DNA of 64,000 nucleotides from Solenopsis invicta (lineage: Eukaryota > Arthropoda > Insecta > Hymenoptera > Formicidae): NCBI RefSeq assembly GCF_016802725.1, contig NC_052673.1:7761037-7825036 (forward strand), given 5' to 3'. Of this stretch, positions 63,356 to 64,000 are shown one piece after another. A program made the translations under genes and the position numbers. The notes beneath the pieces were generated by a model. That model was not told the origin of the DNA. It worked only from the letters and a program-made list of their open reading frames with translations, and searched no databases. Position 1 is the stretch's first letter, and each line of letters opens with the position of its first letter.

Positions 63356-64000
63356 CAATAAACTGAAACAATTTTCAATATTTCTTTTGTCAATATAAAA
63401 AGAATAAAGCTACATTGTACGTTGAGTCCACAATAATTCTCATAGATCTATTCAATAAAGCTGCTGTTTCAAGAAACGACTGACGTTACGTAACGTTATC
63501 GATAATTACACAGCTTATCCTTCTCATGCTGATGTATAAATTGATGGCGCACATTTAAAAAAATACACGACGATCGTTGTTGCTAATACATAAGACATTG
63601 CTCGTCTTCGGAGAGCATCGATGACGTTTCCAGGCATCCTACCAACATACTTGAAAAATTTCAAGATGATCGTATCTTCTCCTTGTTTTCCTTTCTTACA
63701 TGATCTTCCGTACAGTACCGAAGTATATCGCGAGATCATATCGCAGATCGGATCACATGGGATCGTGTCAATTTAGCATTTCAAACTATAAATTAAGCGT
63801 TAAACGATGTTGCACAATGTGAAAACGAACGTCCAATATATTTCAGTCGAGTTAAGTGCGCAATAATTGTATCGCCTAGCTATCGAACAAGAAGTATACT
63901 AGAAATATATGTGTTTACTTAAATTAGTAAATATGTGGTATAATTCTCTCCTCCGGTTTTCCTACAATTTTGTAACTTCATGCATTTTCCTGCGCGCATC

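Larger units (their letters stand above)
50041..64000. other. Upstream non-coding region
   Basis: Apart from the repeats listed separately, this 14 kb holds AT-rich DNA with CpG-rich islands at about 51.3-52.0, 54.9-55.35, 57.0-57.4, 58.4-58.95, 60.1-60.85 and 61.5-62.2 kb. The longest frames here (51587-52021, 54921-55417, 60213-60876) overlap in several phases, are low in complexity (Arg/Glu/Lys or Ser/Leu/Pro) and lack known domains. At 55400-56900 and 62200-62400 I see only AT-rich sequence. No gene, tRNA or rRNA could be supported. Confidence 0.5.

Overview
The window looks like nuclear DNA of a hymenopteran insect, most likely an ant. It is very AT-rich, with short CpG-rich islands, many microsatellites and dozens of short inverted-repeat (MITE-like) elements. 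I see no operons, no bacterial signals, no rRNA, no canonical tRNA, no CRISPR array and no viral or transposase coding sequence. Nearly all the open frames longer than 60 codons are chance frames, many of them in low-complexity DNA.

The one gene I can support is on the minus strand. It is the N-terminal part of an SPDEF-type ETS transcription factor, the orthologue of Drosophila Ets98B (D-ets-4). Three coding exons lie at 6845-6451, 5496-4838 and 3449-3295. They have GT/AG boundaries and matching phases and end in a SAM/Pointed domain. The ETS DNA-binding domain and the 3' end must lie beyond position 1, because the intron after 3295 is still open at the window edge. A fourth, very short coding exon is proposed at 49047-49012 (ATG start, consensus donor, phase 0). 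It would splice in frame to the ATG-initial, phase-0 acceptor at 6845. If so, intron 1 is about 42 kb, the promoter is the CpG-rich block at about 49.0-50.0 kb, and the window encodes residues 1-415.

Layout: 1-3294, intron with repeats; 3295-6845, the three main coding exons; 6846-49011, inferred giant first intron, a mosaic of CpG-rich unique islands (candidate enhancers) and AT-rich transposon fossils; 49012-50040, first exon and promoter; 50041-64000, upstream non-coding DNA with more repeats. No second gene could be supported in the last 14 kb.

The repeats form recognisable families: a six-copy MITE with CCTATAAGCGCTACAATATT ends, a group sharing CTCAGAGAAAA ends, nested hairpin elements, tRNA-like (SINE-like) modules, and a roughly 850-bp direct repeat whose two copies are 60 kb apart. 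The most intriguing single structure is a hairpin of about 197 bp with roughly 91% identical arms at 29586-29782. It would be transcribed within the inferred first intron.
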